A stretch of DNA of 64,000 nucleotides, taken from Aquila chrysaetos chrysaetos. Lineage: Eukaryota; Chordata; Aves; Accipitriformes; Accipitridae. A model generated the notes under the pieces. That model had not been told where the DNA came from. It saw only the letters and a program-made list of their open reading frames with translations, and searched no databases. Both the position numbers and the translations under genes were made by a program. Location of the stretch: contig NW_024470410.1 in assembly GCF_900496995.4 (NCBI RefSeq), forward strand, positions 1-64,000. The letters are read 5' to 3'. Below, one piece after another: positions 55,301 through 64,000 of the stretch (the stretch's first letter is position 1; every line of letters starts with the position of its first letter).

Positions 55301-58009
55301 GAGGGGACCGCGGGGTGCCGGGAGCACTCACAGAACAAGTCCATCTCCAGGATGGCTTCCTTAGCCTGGGGTGGAGGAAGGATGGAAAGAGACGGGGAGT
55401 GAAGCCAGGGTGCAGCTGCCCCCTCCTCACTGGGCAGGGGGGGGGACGACCCCGGTGCCAGCGTGGTGTCCGTCCCCTTCTGCCCTCACCTTCTGGGGGA
55501 TGATGGCATGGTGGTTCTCCAGGATAAGCCGCTTGATGTGGTGGGTCCACACGCGCTTCTCCTCCACGCTTTTGGCCTGGGGGGGGGAACAGGGAGGGCA
55601 GTGGGGTTGGGCAAGGGGGTCCCCCAGGGTGCCCCCCGCCCCGTGCCCCCGCTACCTGCAGGCTGTGCTGCTGCTTGCCGTGCTTGTAGTGAGCCAGGCT
55701 GAAGCAGAGCGAGTCCCGCGTGCTCTCGATGAGCATCAGCGAGGAGCACTGCGGGGAGAGGCCATCAGTCCCCCATCCCCGGCACCCTCCTAGTCCCCCC
55801 CCCGCCATCCCCACCACCCACCGGGATGTGGCTCTTGTAGACGTAGTGGTCACCGCGGCGCTTGGTGATGAGGAGGGTCTTGTCGAAGAGGAAGACGGCG
55901 CGCTCGTGGCGCACCCGCTGCACTCGGAAGGTGCCCTCCAGCACCAGCTCCCCGTAGCTGGTCAGGTCCGGCCCCTTCCAACCCAGCAGCAGCGACTGGA
56001 TCTCCTGCACGGGTCGCCGGGAACGGGCACGTCAGACCGCCCGCCGCCGCGGCGGTGCCCGCCCGGTGCCACCCGCCGTGCCGCCGGCACCCACCTGCTG
56101 GCGGATGGCGTGCTCGTGCTTGCGCTTCATGTCGTTGATGTACCAAGCGACGCAGGTCATGGTGTCGATGGCTTCCAGCACCACTTCGTAGTCGTCCCCT
56201 GACTTGTGCTCAAAGTGCTTGGCGATCTCCTGCCGGCAAAGGACGTGGCGTCGGGGCAGCGCCAACGGGGCTGCGGTACCCGGTGCCGGGGGTTGTGCCA
56301 CGCCGAGGGACCGGGCTGTGCCAGGTGCCTGTGCTATGCTGGGTGTGCGCACTGTGCCAGGGAAATGGGCCGTGCCGGGTGCTCGTGCCATGCCGGCGAA
56401 CCGGGCTGTGCCAGGGAAGGGTGCCCATGCCATGCCATGCGAGGGGACCAGGCTGTGCCGTGGAAGCGTGCTGGGTGCCCGGACTGTGCCATGGAAGCGT
56501 GCCACGCCAGGTGCCTGTGCCATGCCGTGCGCCAGGCTGTGCCAAGTGCCTGCACCATGCCATGAGCTGCCCCCGTGCCGGGCGCCTGGACTACACCGGG
56601 TGCCCATGCAATGCCAGGGGACCAGGATGTGCCAGAGAGATGTGCCGTGCTGGGTGCCTGTGCCGTGCCATCCCGCAGAATGTGCCAAGTGCCGTGCCAT
56701 CCCGCAGGCTGTGCCAAATGCTTGTGCCATGCCATGAGCTCACACCATGCTGGGTGCCCAGGCTGTGCCAGGGAAATGCGCCATGCCAGGCGCCCAGGCT
56801 GTGCCATGCTGGGTACCCATGCTGTGCCGGGTGCCCAGGCTGCGCCGGCTGCCTGTGCCCCATCAGCTGCCTGAACTGTGCCAGGAACTCATCCTCTGCC
56901 ACATCCCCACGCCATGCCGGGCTCCCAGACCGCGCCGGCTGCCAGTACCCTGCCGGGTGCCCACGCCGTGCCGTGCCACATGCCCACACCGCGCCGGGCG
57001 CCGGCTCACCTGGAGCAGCAGGTGGTACTTGAGGATCCTCTGGACGGGCTTGAGCAGGTAGGCGCCGAGGGGCAGCGCGTGCCGCAGCCGCTCCTGGCAC
57101 TCGCGGAGGAACCGAGCCTGCGGCTTGCTCCTCATGCACTCGGCCAGCGCCGCCACCGAGCTGCGGGCAGGGAGCGGGTTCAGCCCCCTGCCCGCTCCCC
57201 TGCCCGCCCGCGCCCCCCCGACTCACCTGGGGTAGTTGTTGCAGTACTGGGTGTAGATGGCAAACTCCTGGCTCTGCGGGCAGGGGGAGCGTGGTGAGAG
57301 CCCGGCACAACCCCGCGGTCCCCCCCCGGTGCCTCCCGCCATACCCGCGCTTACCCGGGTGACGAAGCAGACGGCCACGGCCACGGGGTCGCTGGCGCAG
57401 CTCTCCAGGTTTTGCAGCAGGGTGCTAGGGGGGACAGAGGGGACGGGGTGATGGCAGCCCCCTCGCCAGCCACAGGATGGGGTGGCACCGGCTGTGCCCC
57501 CCCCCCGGCGGCACCGGGAGCACCCACCTGCTAAGCTCGTAGATGTCCTCGATGTTGCCGAAGAGCGCGCTGACCTGCTCCGGCCGCAGCACCGGCTCCT
57601 CCGTGTCGATGATCTTGCCCAGGTAACCCTGCCGGGCACCCACGGTTGGCGACGGTGGCACCGGTGCAACCAGCCGTCCCCACCGAAACCCCATCCAAGG
57701 GTTGTCCCCCCCCCAGCCAGCGCTCACCTCCACGATGCTGCGCAGGTCGCGGGCGTAAGTGCGCTCCGACTCCACGATCTCCAGCACCACCCGCCCCAGG
57801 TAGCTGGGCTCGGCCCCGGGGACGCCGAAAGGTGCCAGGGGGTGCCCACCACGGGTGCCCGGCCACCCCCCCGGGGAAGCGTTGTTGTTGCTGTTGCGCA
57901 GCCCCTCGGCCCACGGCTCGGTCCCGCCGCCGGCCGGCTCCTCCATGGCGCGGCCGGGCTCCGGCACCGGGCTCAGGGCAGGGCGTTGCGGGCAGGCGGG
58001 CACCGGCAT
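52348..58009 (-). CDS. PLEKHG3: PLEKHG3, DH-PH Rho guanine-nucleotide exchange factor
   Basis: Activates Rac/Cdc42-type GTPases and binds actin at the leading edge. Exons (minus): 57728-58009, 57528-57628, 57355-57424, 57227-57273, 57010-57160, 56095-56229, 55822-56004, 55656-55748, 55490-55576, 55332-55365, 55140-55247, 54927-55001, 54741-54779, 54620-54627, 54311-54511, 53900-53971, 52348-53827. The DH domain spans [20 protein letters not shown] to [16 protein letters not shown]. The PH domain includes [19 protein letters not shown] and [19 protein letters not shown] long tail has an acidic run, [18 protein letters not shown] and [13 protein letters not shown]. The family start MPVP and the later MEEP are both present. 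One surplus C in the C5 run near 52409-52413 moves the conserved end [15 protein letters not shown] into the next frame (stop 52348-52350). Without it the exon sum is in frame, about 1054 residues. An 8-nt microexon is proposed. Confidence 0.93.
54100..54260. repeat. Short minisatellite in a PLEKHG3 intron
   Basis: About five imperfect units near 27-30 bp with GTGATGTAGGGTGCC and TACCCTGGGAGCGATG words, between exons 53900-53971 and 54311-54511. Confidence 0.65.
56320..57000. repeat. GCCGTGCCAGG-type repeat in a PLEKHG3 intron
   Basis: About 680 bp of 10-25-bp blocks (GGCTGTGCCAGG, GTGCCATGCCGGGTGCC). It lies between the DH-domain exon 57010-57160 and exon 56095-56229 and is similar in style to the 44.1-44.6-kb array in SPTB. 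Confidence 0.8.
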
Positions 58010-59640
58010 GCCGGCATCCCCCGGCACCGGCGGGGCACAGGGTGGGTCTGGGGGGGGGGGAGAGCAGCATACTTAGGGGGTGTTTGGGGCCAAGGGGGGC
58101 TCACACCTCCTCCACGGTGGAGGGAGAGCCCCCGGGGTTGACCTGATGGCCGAACCCTCCAGGCCTGGGGGTGCCAGCATCCCCCAACCCCAAAAATCCC
58201 AGCTATGGATAGGGCCAGGCAGGATAGGGCCCGGCCAGATCCTGGCACAGCCCTCACCCCCCGGGGCCCTGAGATTTGGGGATTCGCCTCCCCCTTACCC
58301 CAGAGCAGGGCGATGCACCCCAGGAGCCGGGGGCCGTGCTCCCGCAGGAGGAGGCGCTCCGGCGGGACCAGCGTCATCGCCGCGCCGAGCCCCCACACGC
58401 TGGCACCCCGCGCCGGGGCCATGCGTCACCGCCGCACCCACGGGACACCTTCCCGGTGAGCTCAGCGCTGGCTCACCCATCCGGACCACCGGTGCCACCA
58501 ACCGCTCCCCCGCGGCACCGGGATCCTCCCGTGCCACCGAAACCGCTCGCTGCCACCGACCCGGTTGGGGCACCCGAAAACCGGCCGCCGGCGGCAAAGC
58601 GTGCCAGAGCGGCAAGGGCTCGCTCACCACCGTGCTTTTTGGCAGAGGGACGGTTTGCGGCAGGGCACCGAGCTCGCTCGCCCCGGCGGGCGGGTGGCCC
58701 TGGGGACGGTGACCTTCAGCCGGGGCCACGTGCCGGCGGCGGGGCTGCCCGAGCCCCCCGGCACTGGGGGTGCCGGCATCGAACCGGTCAGGCCGGTTCC
58801 CGCCAGCTCCTCCCCGCACCCGCCGTGCCGCATGGCCGCGATCCCGCCACCGCCCTCCCAACGGCTTTCCCGCGCAAGCCAGGATCCCCCCCAAAAACCC
58901 CATCGCCGTGCCCCCCTAAGCGGGGTCCAGCCCCACATCCCCAGGCTGTGCCGCAGCCCGGGCCCCCACATGCCGGCACAGCTGGCTCTGCCGTGGGGCA
59001 CCGCCTCGGCACCCTGGCTTTGGGTGATTTGGGGAGCAGCCCCCCCAAACCCCAAATCCTTCAGCTGTGCCCCGACCCTGCGGCAACCTGGGCCAGGGGG
59101 GACCCAGCCCCACAGGCGGCCCGTACCGCCGGGGACACCGGGGCCAGCAGACCCCGAGCACCCACCCCCAGCGGGGTCCGACCCCCCGTCCCCACCCATG
59201 ACCGGCTCCCTGCCGGAGGACAAGAGGGGACACCCGGGTGGCACTGGGGGGGGCCCAGACACGGGCACAGCTGCCCCATGCCCGCTATGGGGGGGACGGC
59301 GCCCCGGTGCCCGCGGGGGCTTCCCCACGTGATGGCCGGCCGAGGATTTGCGGCCACCGCAGCTCGTCCCCGAAGGCCGTCCTCGGCCGCCCTAATCCGC
59401 TCAGCGCGCCAGGATTACGGCGCCGGCCCCACGTCACAGGGACCGCGGCCACTCGCCTCGGTCCCCCGGCCACCGCCGGCCCGCCCCGCCGGGCAGGGGG
59501 GGGCTTATCCTCTTACCCCCCCCAGCGCCGCCGCGGTGGGCACGCAGCCGGCCAGAACCTGGGGGGCTCCTGCCTGCCGCCTCCTCTGGGTGGGGATTAG
59601 CCCTGACCTTCACCCCGGGATGTCGACTTGCCTGTCTTTT
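58010..59640. other. GC-rich 5' flank of PLEKHG3
   Basis: Presumed promoter and 5' UTR side of PLEKHG3. An acceptor-like CCCCCAG lies just upstream of the start (about 58050), so an upstream non-coding exon is likely. Open frames on both strands are compositional. I could not place a promoter core. Confidence 0.4.
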
Positions 59641-60142
59641 ACTTCAAGCAGAAATCTCTAGGTGAGGGCATCGAAAAGACAAAAGTAGCTCCGCTTATTC
59701 GTCACCAGACACTAACCTGATGGCAGTTGGCATCCAAACCGGTAAGGAAACGTGCATCACTGAGCTCTGTTTCAATTTCCACAACCGAACCATTCCTTTC
59801 AAATAAAAGTGATATTAAGAAATACATTGAGTACATTCATAAAATATTTACTGCCCCAGTCAAGGGGCGTCACAGCACGATATAAAAGAGCTTTTGTGTG
59901 TGTGGACTGAATTTGTACAACACATGACAAAAACTAAACTTGAGCAAGGTCAAAGCTAGGAGAGGGGATGCTACATGGAGTGGTGTTTCGCAGAGAGGTG
60001 GATGCGAGCGGAGGCAGCCTGTTCCCACTCCTACCAGGCGCGTCGTGAGGAGGCAGCTTAAGGACGAAGATCCCTCCCGAAGCAGTAGGGCAGAGCGAAG
60101 AGAGCCTCCCCCTCACGTAGCCACGCCGCTGAGGCGACAGAA

Positions 60143-60474
60143 TTAGATGCCAGGCCTGGCACGCTGGGAACACACAGTAATTGAAGGATCTCTGAAGTTG
60201 TTTTGCCATATCTGTAAACACGGACTGCATTGGCTCTCTGTTATCAGCTCCTGGAGAAGGGAAACAGCACAGAGTACAAAACCTGAGCACACATACACAA
60301 GGCACAGAAAAAACCACCAGACACCTGTGGAATGGCAACTTGTGTGCGATACTTGATAAAAAGGATTTTTCCGGTAAGAACTCTCATCACTACCACTCCT
60401 GTTTCCCTTACTTTAACCCATGACCACCGCTGTTCACAACCAGATATGAAAGGGATTTCAAAACCCGCAATTTT
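60143..60474 (-). CDS. Two possible 3' exons of an unrecognised minus-strand gene
   Basis: Exon 60412-60474 (acceptor CTGCAG, donor GTAAGG) encodes KIAGFEIPFISGCEQRWSWV plus Lys. Exon 60143-60250 (acceptor with a pyrimidine tract ending TTCTCCAG) starts ELITESQCSPCLQIW and stops at 60143-60145. Both are phase 0 and would continue the frame of the proposed 5' exon 63330-63498. I do not recognise the sequence. There is no independent proof of transcription, and short exons with good splice signals do occur by chance. Confidence 0.25.
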
Positions 60475-60667
60475 CTGCAGAACGCTCACTTTCTCCCTCG
60501 CTCATAACTGTAACACCCCCAAAGAAGTCCCGTAGTCCATCAGCTGCTTTGAGACCACTCCAGCAAAATGCTGATAACAAGTCCTGTGAAGACAGCTCTG
60601 CAACAGCACAGCATCATCCCTTGGAAAGCTGTCTGAACACTAAAAGCAAGAGATAAGCTCTCCAAGA

Positions 60668-61246
60668 GTCCTAGTTTCAGCTGGGATAGAGTTAACTGTC
60701 TTCCTAGTAGCTGGTACGTGCTATGTTGTGAGTTCTAGTATGTGAAGAATGTTGATAACACTGATGTTTTCAGTTGCTCCTAGTAGTGTTAGGACTAATG
60801 TCAAGGATTTTTCAGCTTCTCATGCCCAGCAGTGAGAAGCTGGAGGGGCACAGAAGTTGGCACAGGACACAGCCAGGGCACCTGACCCAACTGGCCAAAC
60901 AGGGTATTCCATACCATGGGACGTCCCATCTAGTATAGGAACTGGGGAGGGGGTGGGAATCGCGCTCGGGGGACTAGCTGGGTGCCGGTCGGCGGGTGGT
61001 GAGCAATTGCACTGCGCATCATTTGTACATTCCAATCCTTTCATTATTGCTGTTGTCATTTTATTATGTTATCATTATCATTATTCGTTTCTTCTTTCTG
61101 TCTATTAAACTGTTCTTATCTCAACCCGAGGGTTTTGCTTCTTTTCCCGATTTTCTCCCCATCCCACTGGGGGGGGGGGGGGGGGCGGGGAGTGAGTGAG
61201 CGGCTGCGTGGTGCTTAGTTGCTGGCTGGGGTTTAAACGCACAACA
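60668..61246 (+). mobile_element. Solitary LTR of an avian endogenous retrovirus (ERVL-like family)
   Basis: A 579-bp LTR in plus orientation, from GTCCTAGTTTCAGCTGGGAT to GTTTAAACGCACAACA. It has an internal ATTAAA-type signal near 61105 and the GGCTGCGTGGTGCTTAGTTG end typical of this bird LTR family. It is flanked by the 5-bp duplication CAAGA (60663-60667 and 61247-61251). No internal retroviral genes are present. It is the youngest-looking of the three LTRs here and appears whole as a solo LTR. Confidence 0.85.
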
Positions 61247-61251
61247 CAAGA

Positions 61252-61929
61252 GAAGAAAGGGACCTGACAAAGACACACAGAAGCAGACACGAGAGAAAAA
61301 GTCATAGCAAATGGGTAAATGAGATGTAAATTTTGCATAAATCCATCTTCCACATGAATTAAAAGATTCTATGCCTTGCTGCATAGAGGCAAGTTACGAA
61401 CACAGCCAGGCCTCCTCGTCACAAGGACGGGCCCCAGGACCACCAGCAGAGCCACCTCCAACCTCTAACCTCATTCAGGTTATGTCACAACTTTCATCAA
61501 ATCAGAGCCCTATTCACAAATCTGAAATACCCTCAGCTTTGGGGCAAACGCTGCAAGTCTGATGCCTACGCTTCTGCCTCCCCACATGCGGTCTGAGCAC
61601 ATTCAGATCCAAACAAAGCAAGAGGTTTCCAGCTTGCTTTTCCTATCCGACTCTTGTCCCCAGCAGTTTCACTTCCACATAGAGAACTACCCCACACTGA
61701 TGAACGCGCTTGCGTATCTGGTCAAGAATCAGAGGACTTGGGAGTTTAGCAGTTTAACACCTATAAGAAATTTAACTAGAAAAGTTTGGAGGAGTAAGAA
61801 ACTAAAGTGCAGAGTTTTCCACAAAACTCAAAGAGAGCCTGACATGCTCCAGCTCTGCACCTCTGGACACACCAGAGGGTTCCAGCCTGGGGTACCAAAT
61901 CCCCGCCACAGAGCTACGAACCGATCAGT
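61252..61929. other. AT-richer DNA between LTR fossils
   Basis: No exon with convincing splice sites and no known repeat. Open frames of up to about 126 codons lack any family feature. Confidence 0.4.
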
Positions 61930-62424
61930 TGTGGTGGACTGACCCAGCTGGCAGGTAAACTGTCACCAGCCGCGGGCCCCAGCAGGCACGGGAGAACAAG
62001 AGCGGCAAAAACTCGTGGGTCAGATAAAGATGGTTTAATAAGGGCGAAGGAAAGAGGAAGAAATAAAAAAAAACAAACCAAGCAATGCAAGGCAATCCCT
62101 CACCACCTCATCCAAGCAGGCTGATGCCCAGCCAGGCGCTGACAATGGTCACCTGCCCCAATTCCCTCCCCGTGTTCTGAACACAGTGTCACAGCACAGG
62201 GACTGTCCCTTCCCAAGCCTCCCGGCCACCGCAGCCAGCTTTTGGGGGGGGGGGGGGGAGGTGGGCAGAGCGACAAAAGGAGAAGCCCCCGATGCTGTGC
62301 ACGCACTGCTCAGTGACAGCTCAAGCAGCGCATGTCCCCAACATCTGCTTTGGTCACAAATCTGCCACACGCACATGCGAGCTGCTGCAAAGAAAACCAA
62401 CTCCGTCCCACCAAAACCAGTTAT
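61930..62424 (-). mobile_element. Old, diverged LTR of the same avian ERV family, minus orientation
   Basis: Read on the minus strand, it starts near CTGGTTTTGGTGGGACGGAG, passes through the family's GCTGTCACTGAGCAGTG region and ends near 61930 in the counterpart of the GCTTAGTTGCTGGCTGGGG end. It is clearly more diverged than the 60.7-kb copy. Ends are approximate, and I could not settle a target-site duplication. Confidence 0.65.
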
Positions 62425-62584
62425 GGTCTGTTCAGCAGGGAAAAAAAATCCAGCCCAACTGGAAGGGCTCAGGAAAGCTGAGCTTCATACCATCAGCAGC
62501 TCACCTCATGTGTTTCGACGCCAGCCCACATGACACAGACATGACAATGGCAACAGGGTTTGCGTGAAGCCCCGTGACAGGCCA

Positions 62585-63127
62585 TGTTTGGTTAATCCTG
62601 GTGGGCACTGAGGAGCACACAGCTGCTCGACTGCCCTCCCAAATGGCATGGGAAGAGGAAAAGGGAGAATAAAGCAAGAAAACTCAGGTCAAGATAAAAA
62701 GATAAAATATGCTTAAATGAAGTAACCAAAGACAAGCCGAAGAAGAAAACAAAACAGGGGACACAAAGGCTGGATAGACCAACACCCAGCCAGTTCCCAA
62801 GCAAAAACATGGCTACCCCGCAAAACCCCTGCTTTTCCCTCTTATCGCCAAACACAATGTCATGTGGCAAGGAACATCCCTTTAGTTAGTTTGAGTCATC
62901 TGCCTGGTTGTGCCCCTCCCAAAGCTCTACGACCCCCAAATCTATTCACAGGGGGGCAGAGTGAGCAACAAAGAAGGCCTTGAGGCTGTGCAAACACTGC
63001 TCAGCAACAGCTAAATATTAGCGCATTATCAATGTTGTTTGATCACAAATCCAAAACATGGTACCAACAAAGTACTATGACGAAAATTAACTCTATCCGG
63101 CCAAATTAGCTCTATCCTGGCCAAAAG
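62585..63127 (-). mobile_element. Second old LTR of the same family, minus orientation
   Basis: The minus strand shows GGATAGAGTTAATTTTCG, TTTTGGATTTGTGATCAAAC and GCTGTTGCTGAGCAGTGTTT. It then continues to the conserved CATTCCTTGCCACATGACAT-like middle and a degraded 3' end near 62585. It is old and eroded; boundaries are approximate. No internal retroviral region is seen between the two minus-strand copies. Confidence 0.65.
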
Positions 63128-63329
63128 CAAGTACTAGGTGGGAAGCAGCACTTTGTGCCCTGCTGAGAAGCACGCCAAGGCTTTCGCTATTTGCAATGTA
63201 CTTAGCAGCTTCGCTGAGGGCGGTTTAACGGGCAGGACCGAGGCAGGGGGCTCACACCGCAAAGAAGCAGGCCACCCCGTACTCACGCTGCGTTACATGC
63301 GAGCGGGATGTGGCCGGGCAGGCGCTCAC

Positions 63330-63783
63330 CGTCTGCGCGTGATCAGGATGACGACCAAGTGATTCTGTCACCTCGCAGAGGTGCACGCCGCCCGGTAAAA
63401 ACGGGCAGCCTTGGACGTGGAGGCGTACGGTGTTGTTCAGCAGGTTGACGTCCAGAGATTCCTCCCGCCACGCTCCACCGTGTTCTCCCGACGTGGTCCT
63501 GAGGGAAGAAACCGGTGGCGTGAGGACGGTGCGCACGGGCGGGGAGGGAGATGGGCCCAGCCTGCCCCCGGCCCTCATCTCACCACCGCACGAAAGCGGT
63601 TCCTGGTGGCGGCGGCGAGCTGCGCGCTTCCTGGTAGCCAAAACCTCCCCGCTGTGTCCCCGTAACGACCGGCGGGGAGAGGAGCCGTCCCCGGCGGCTA
63701 AAAACCACCTCCTGAAACCGTTCCGCGGTGCGGCCCGAGCCGCCATCGCTCACAGGCGTCCGCTCCGCCAAGCCCGCCGCCAT
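63330..63783 (-). CDS. Possible first two coding exons of an unrecognised gene
   Basis: Exon 63584-63783 begins with ATG in a good context (AAG before, G after) within a CpG island and encodes MAAGLAERTPVSDGG onward. Its GTGAGA donor joins, in matching phase, to exon 63330-63498 (acceptor TTCTTCCCTCAG, donor GTGAGC), encoding TTSGEHGGAWREESLDVNLL and NNTVRLHVQGCPFLPGGVHL. I do not recognise the family. By human gene order PPP1R36 or HSPA2 would be expected beyond PLEKHG3, but I cannot match it to either. A shorter second exon ending at 63377 is also possible. Confidence 0.45.
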
Positions 63784-64000
63784 CTTGCCGCCCGCCTTCC
63801 CGCCTCACCCGCGCGGGGCATCACGGGAAGGGAGGCGCGGGGGGGTGACGGGGAGGGGAGGGGCTGGCGCGGGGGGGGGGTGTGAAGTGTGCGGCGCCCC
63901 TAGTGGGGCGGGCGGGGGAAGGGGCGTGGGGGGATTGGGGTAAGGGGGATGTTTGGGGAGGGAGGGATTGGGGAGTGGGATTTGGGGAGGGGATTTGGGG
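63500..64000. promoter_or_regulatory. CpG-island promoter region and G-rich tract at the right edge
   Basis: CpG density rises sharply from about 63500 to 63900 around the ATG at 63783, after an AT-richer interval. That fits a promoter, possibly bidirectional. From about 63910 to the edge the plus strand is a G-rich quasi-repeat (GGATTTGGGGAGG words). No plus-strand gene could be placed before the window ends. Confidence 0.5.

Noticed and set aside
58276-59661. A 461-codon plus-strand frame upstream of PLEKHG3
   Set aside because: Low-complexity Pro/Ala/Arg composition, no splice or family features, and a comparable open frame on the other strand; typical of GC-rich DNA.
61252-61929. Internal retroviral region joining the LTRs at 60.7 and 61.9 kb
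   Set aside because: The LTRs are in opposite orientation and of different age, the first has its own target duplication, and the interval shows no retroviral motifs.

Overview
The window reads as bird nuclear DNA, probably from the GC-rich end of a macrochromosome or from a microchromosome-like region. Genes are small and multi-exon with short introns, GC content is extreme, minisatellites fill most of the larger introns, and the only interspersed repeats are avian LTRs. Nothing looks bacterial or viral apart from those LTR fossils. From memory of vertebrate gene order, ALDH3B1-UNC93B1 corresponds to human 11q13 and MAX-FNTB-RAB15-GPX2-CHURC1-SPTB-PLEKHG3 to human 14q23. In chicken both blocks lie on chromosome 5.

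Layout: 1-5.1 kb holds the 5' part of an ALDH3B1-type aldehyde dehydrogenase on the minus strand, cut by the left edge. UNC93B1 (+) is complete at 8.3-11.0 kb. It is followed by a perfect 34-bp inverted repeat carrying two head-to-head ZNF143-type motifs, then MAX (+, 11.8-14.7 kb). FNTB (-) is convergent with MAX, and RAB15 (+) starts divergently from FNTB across a 2.2-kb spacer made mostly of three minisatellites. GPX2 (+) has an in-frame UGA selenocysteine codon, a recognisable SECIS element and an antioxidant-response motif upstream. CHURC1 (-) comes next. SPTB (+, erythroid beta-spectrin) fills 36.2-50.7 kb, with a GATA/TATA-like candidate promoter near 32.5 kb. PLEKHG3 (-) occupies 52.3-58.0 kb. 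From about 59.6 kb the sequence turns AT-rich. It contains three LTR fossils of one avian ERV-type family and a possible unrecognised minus-strand gene whose CpG-island promoter lies near 63.8 kb.

Exon-intron structures were read by hand from splice sites, reading phase and remembered family sequences. Summed exon lengths stay in frame for every complete gene, except for four single-base insertions in G/C runs: one in RAB15, two in SPTB and one in PLEKHG3. All four shift in the same direction, which suggests consensus error rather than gene decay.

The neighbours do not form one pathway. They are housekeeping or tissue-specific genes: bHLH-Zip dimerisation, protein farnesylation, Rab traffic, peroxide detoxification, the red-cell membrane skeleton, Rho GEF signalling and Toll-like receptor trafficking. 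I found no convincing new biological system. The best leads are the MAX-upstream palindrome, the unrecognised gene at the right end, the alternative 3' end of SPTB and the minisatellite-built FNTB-RAB15 spacer.
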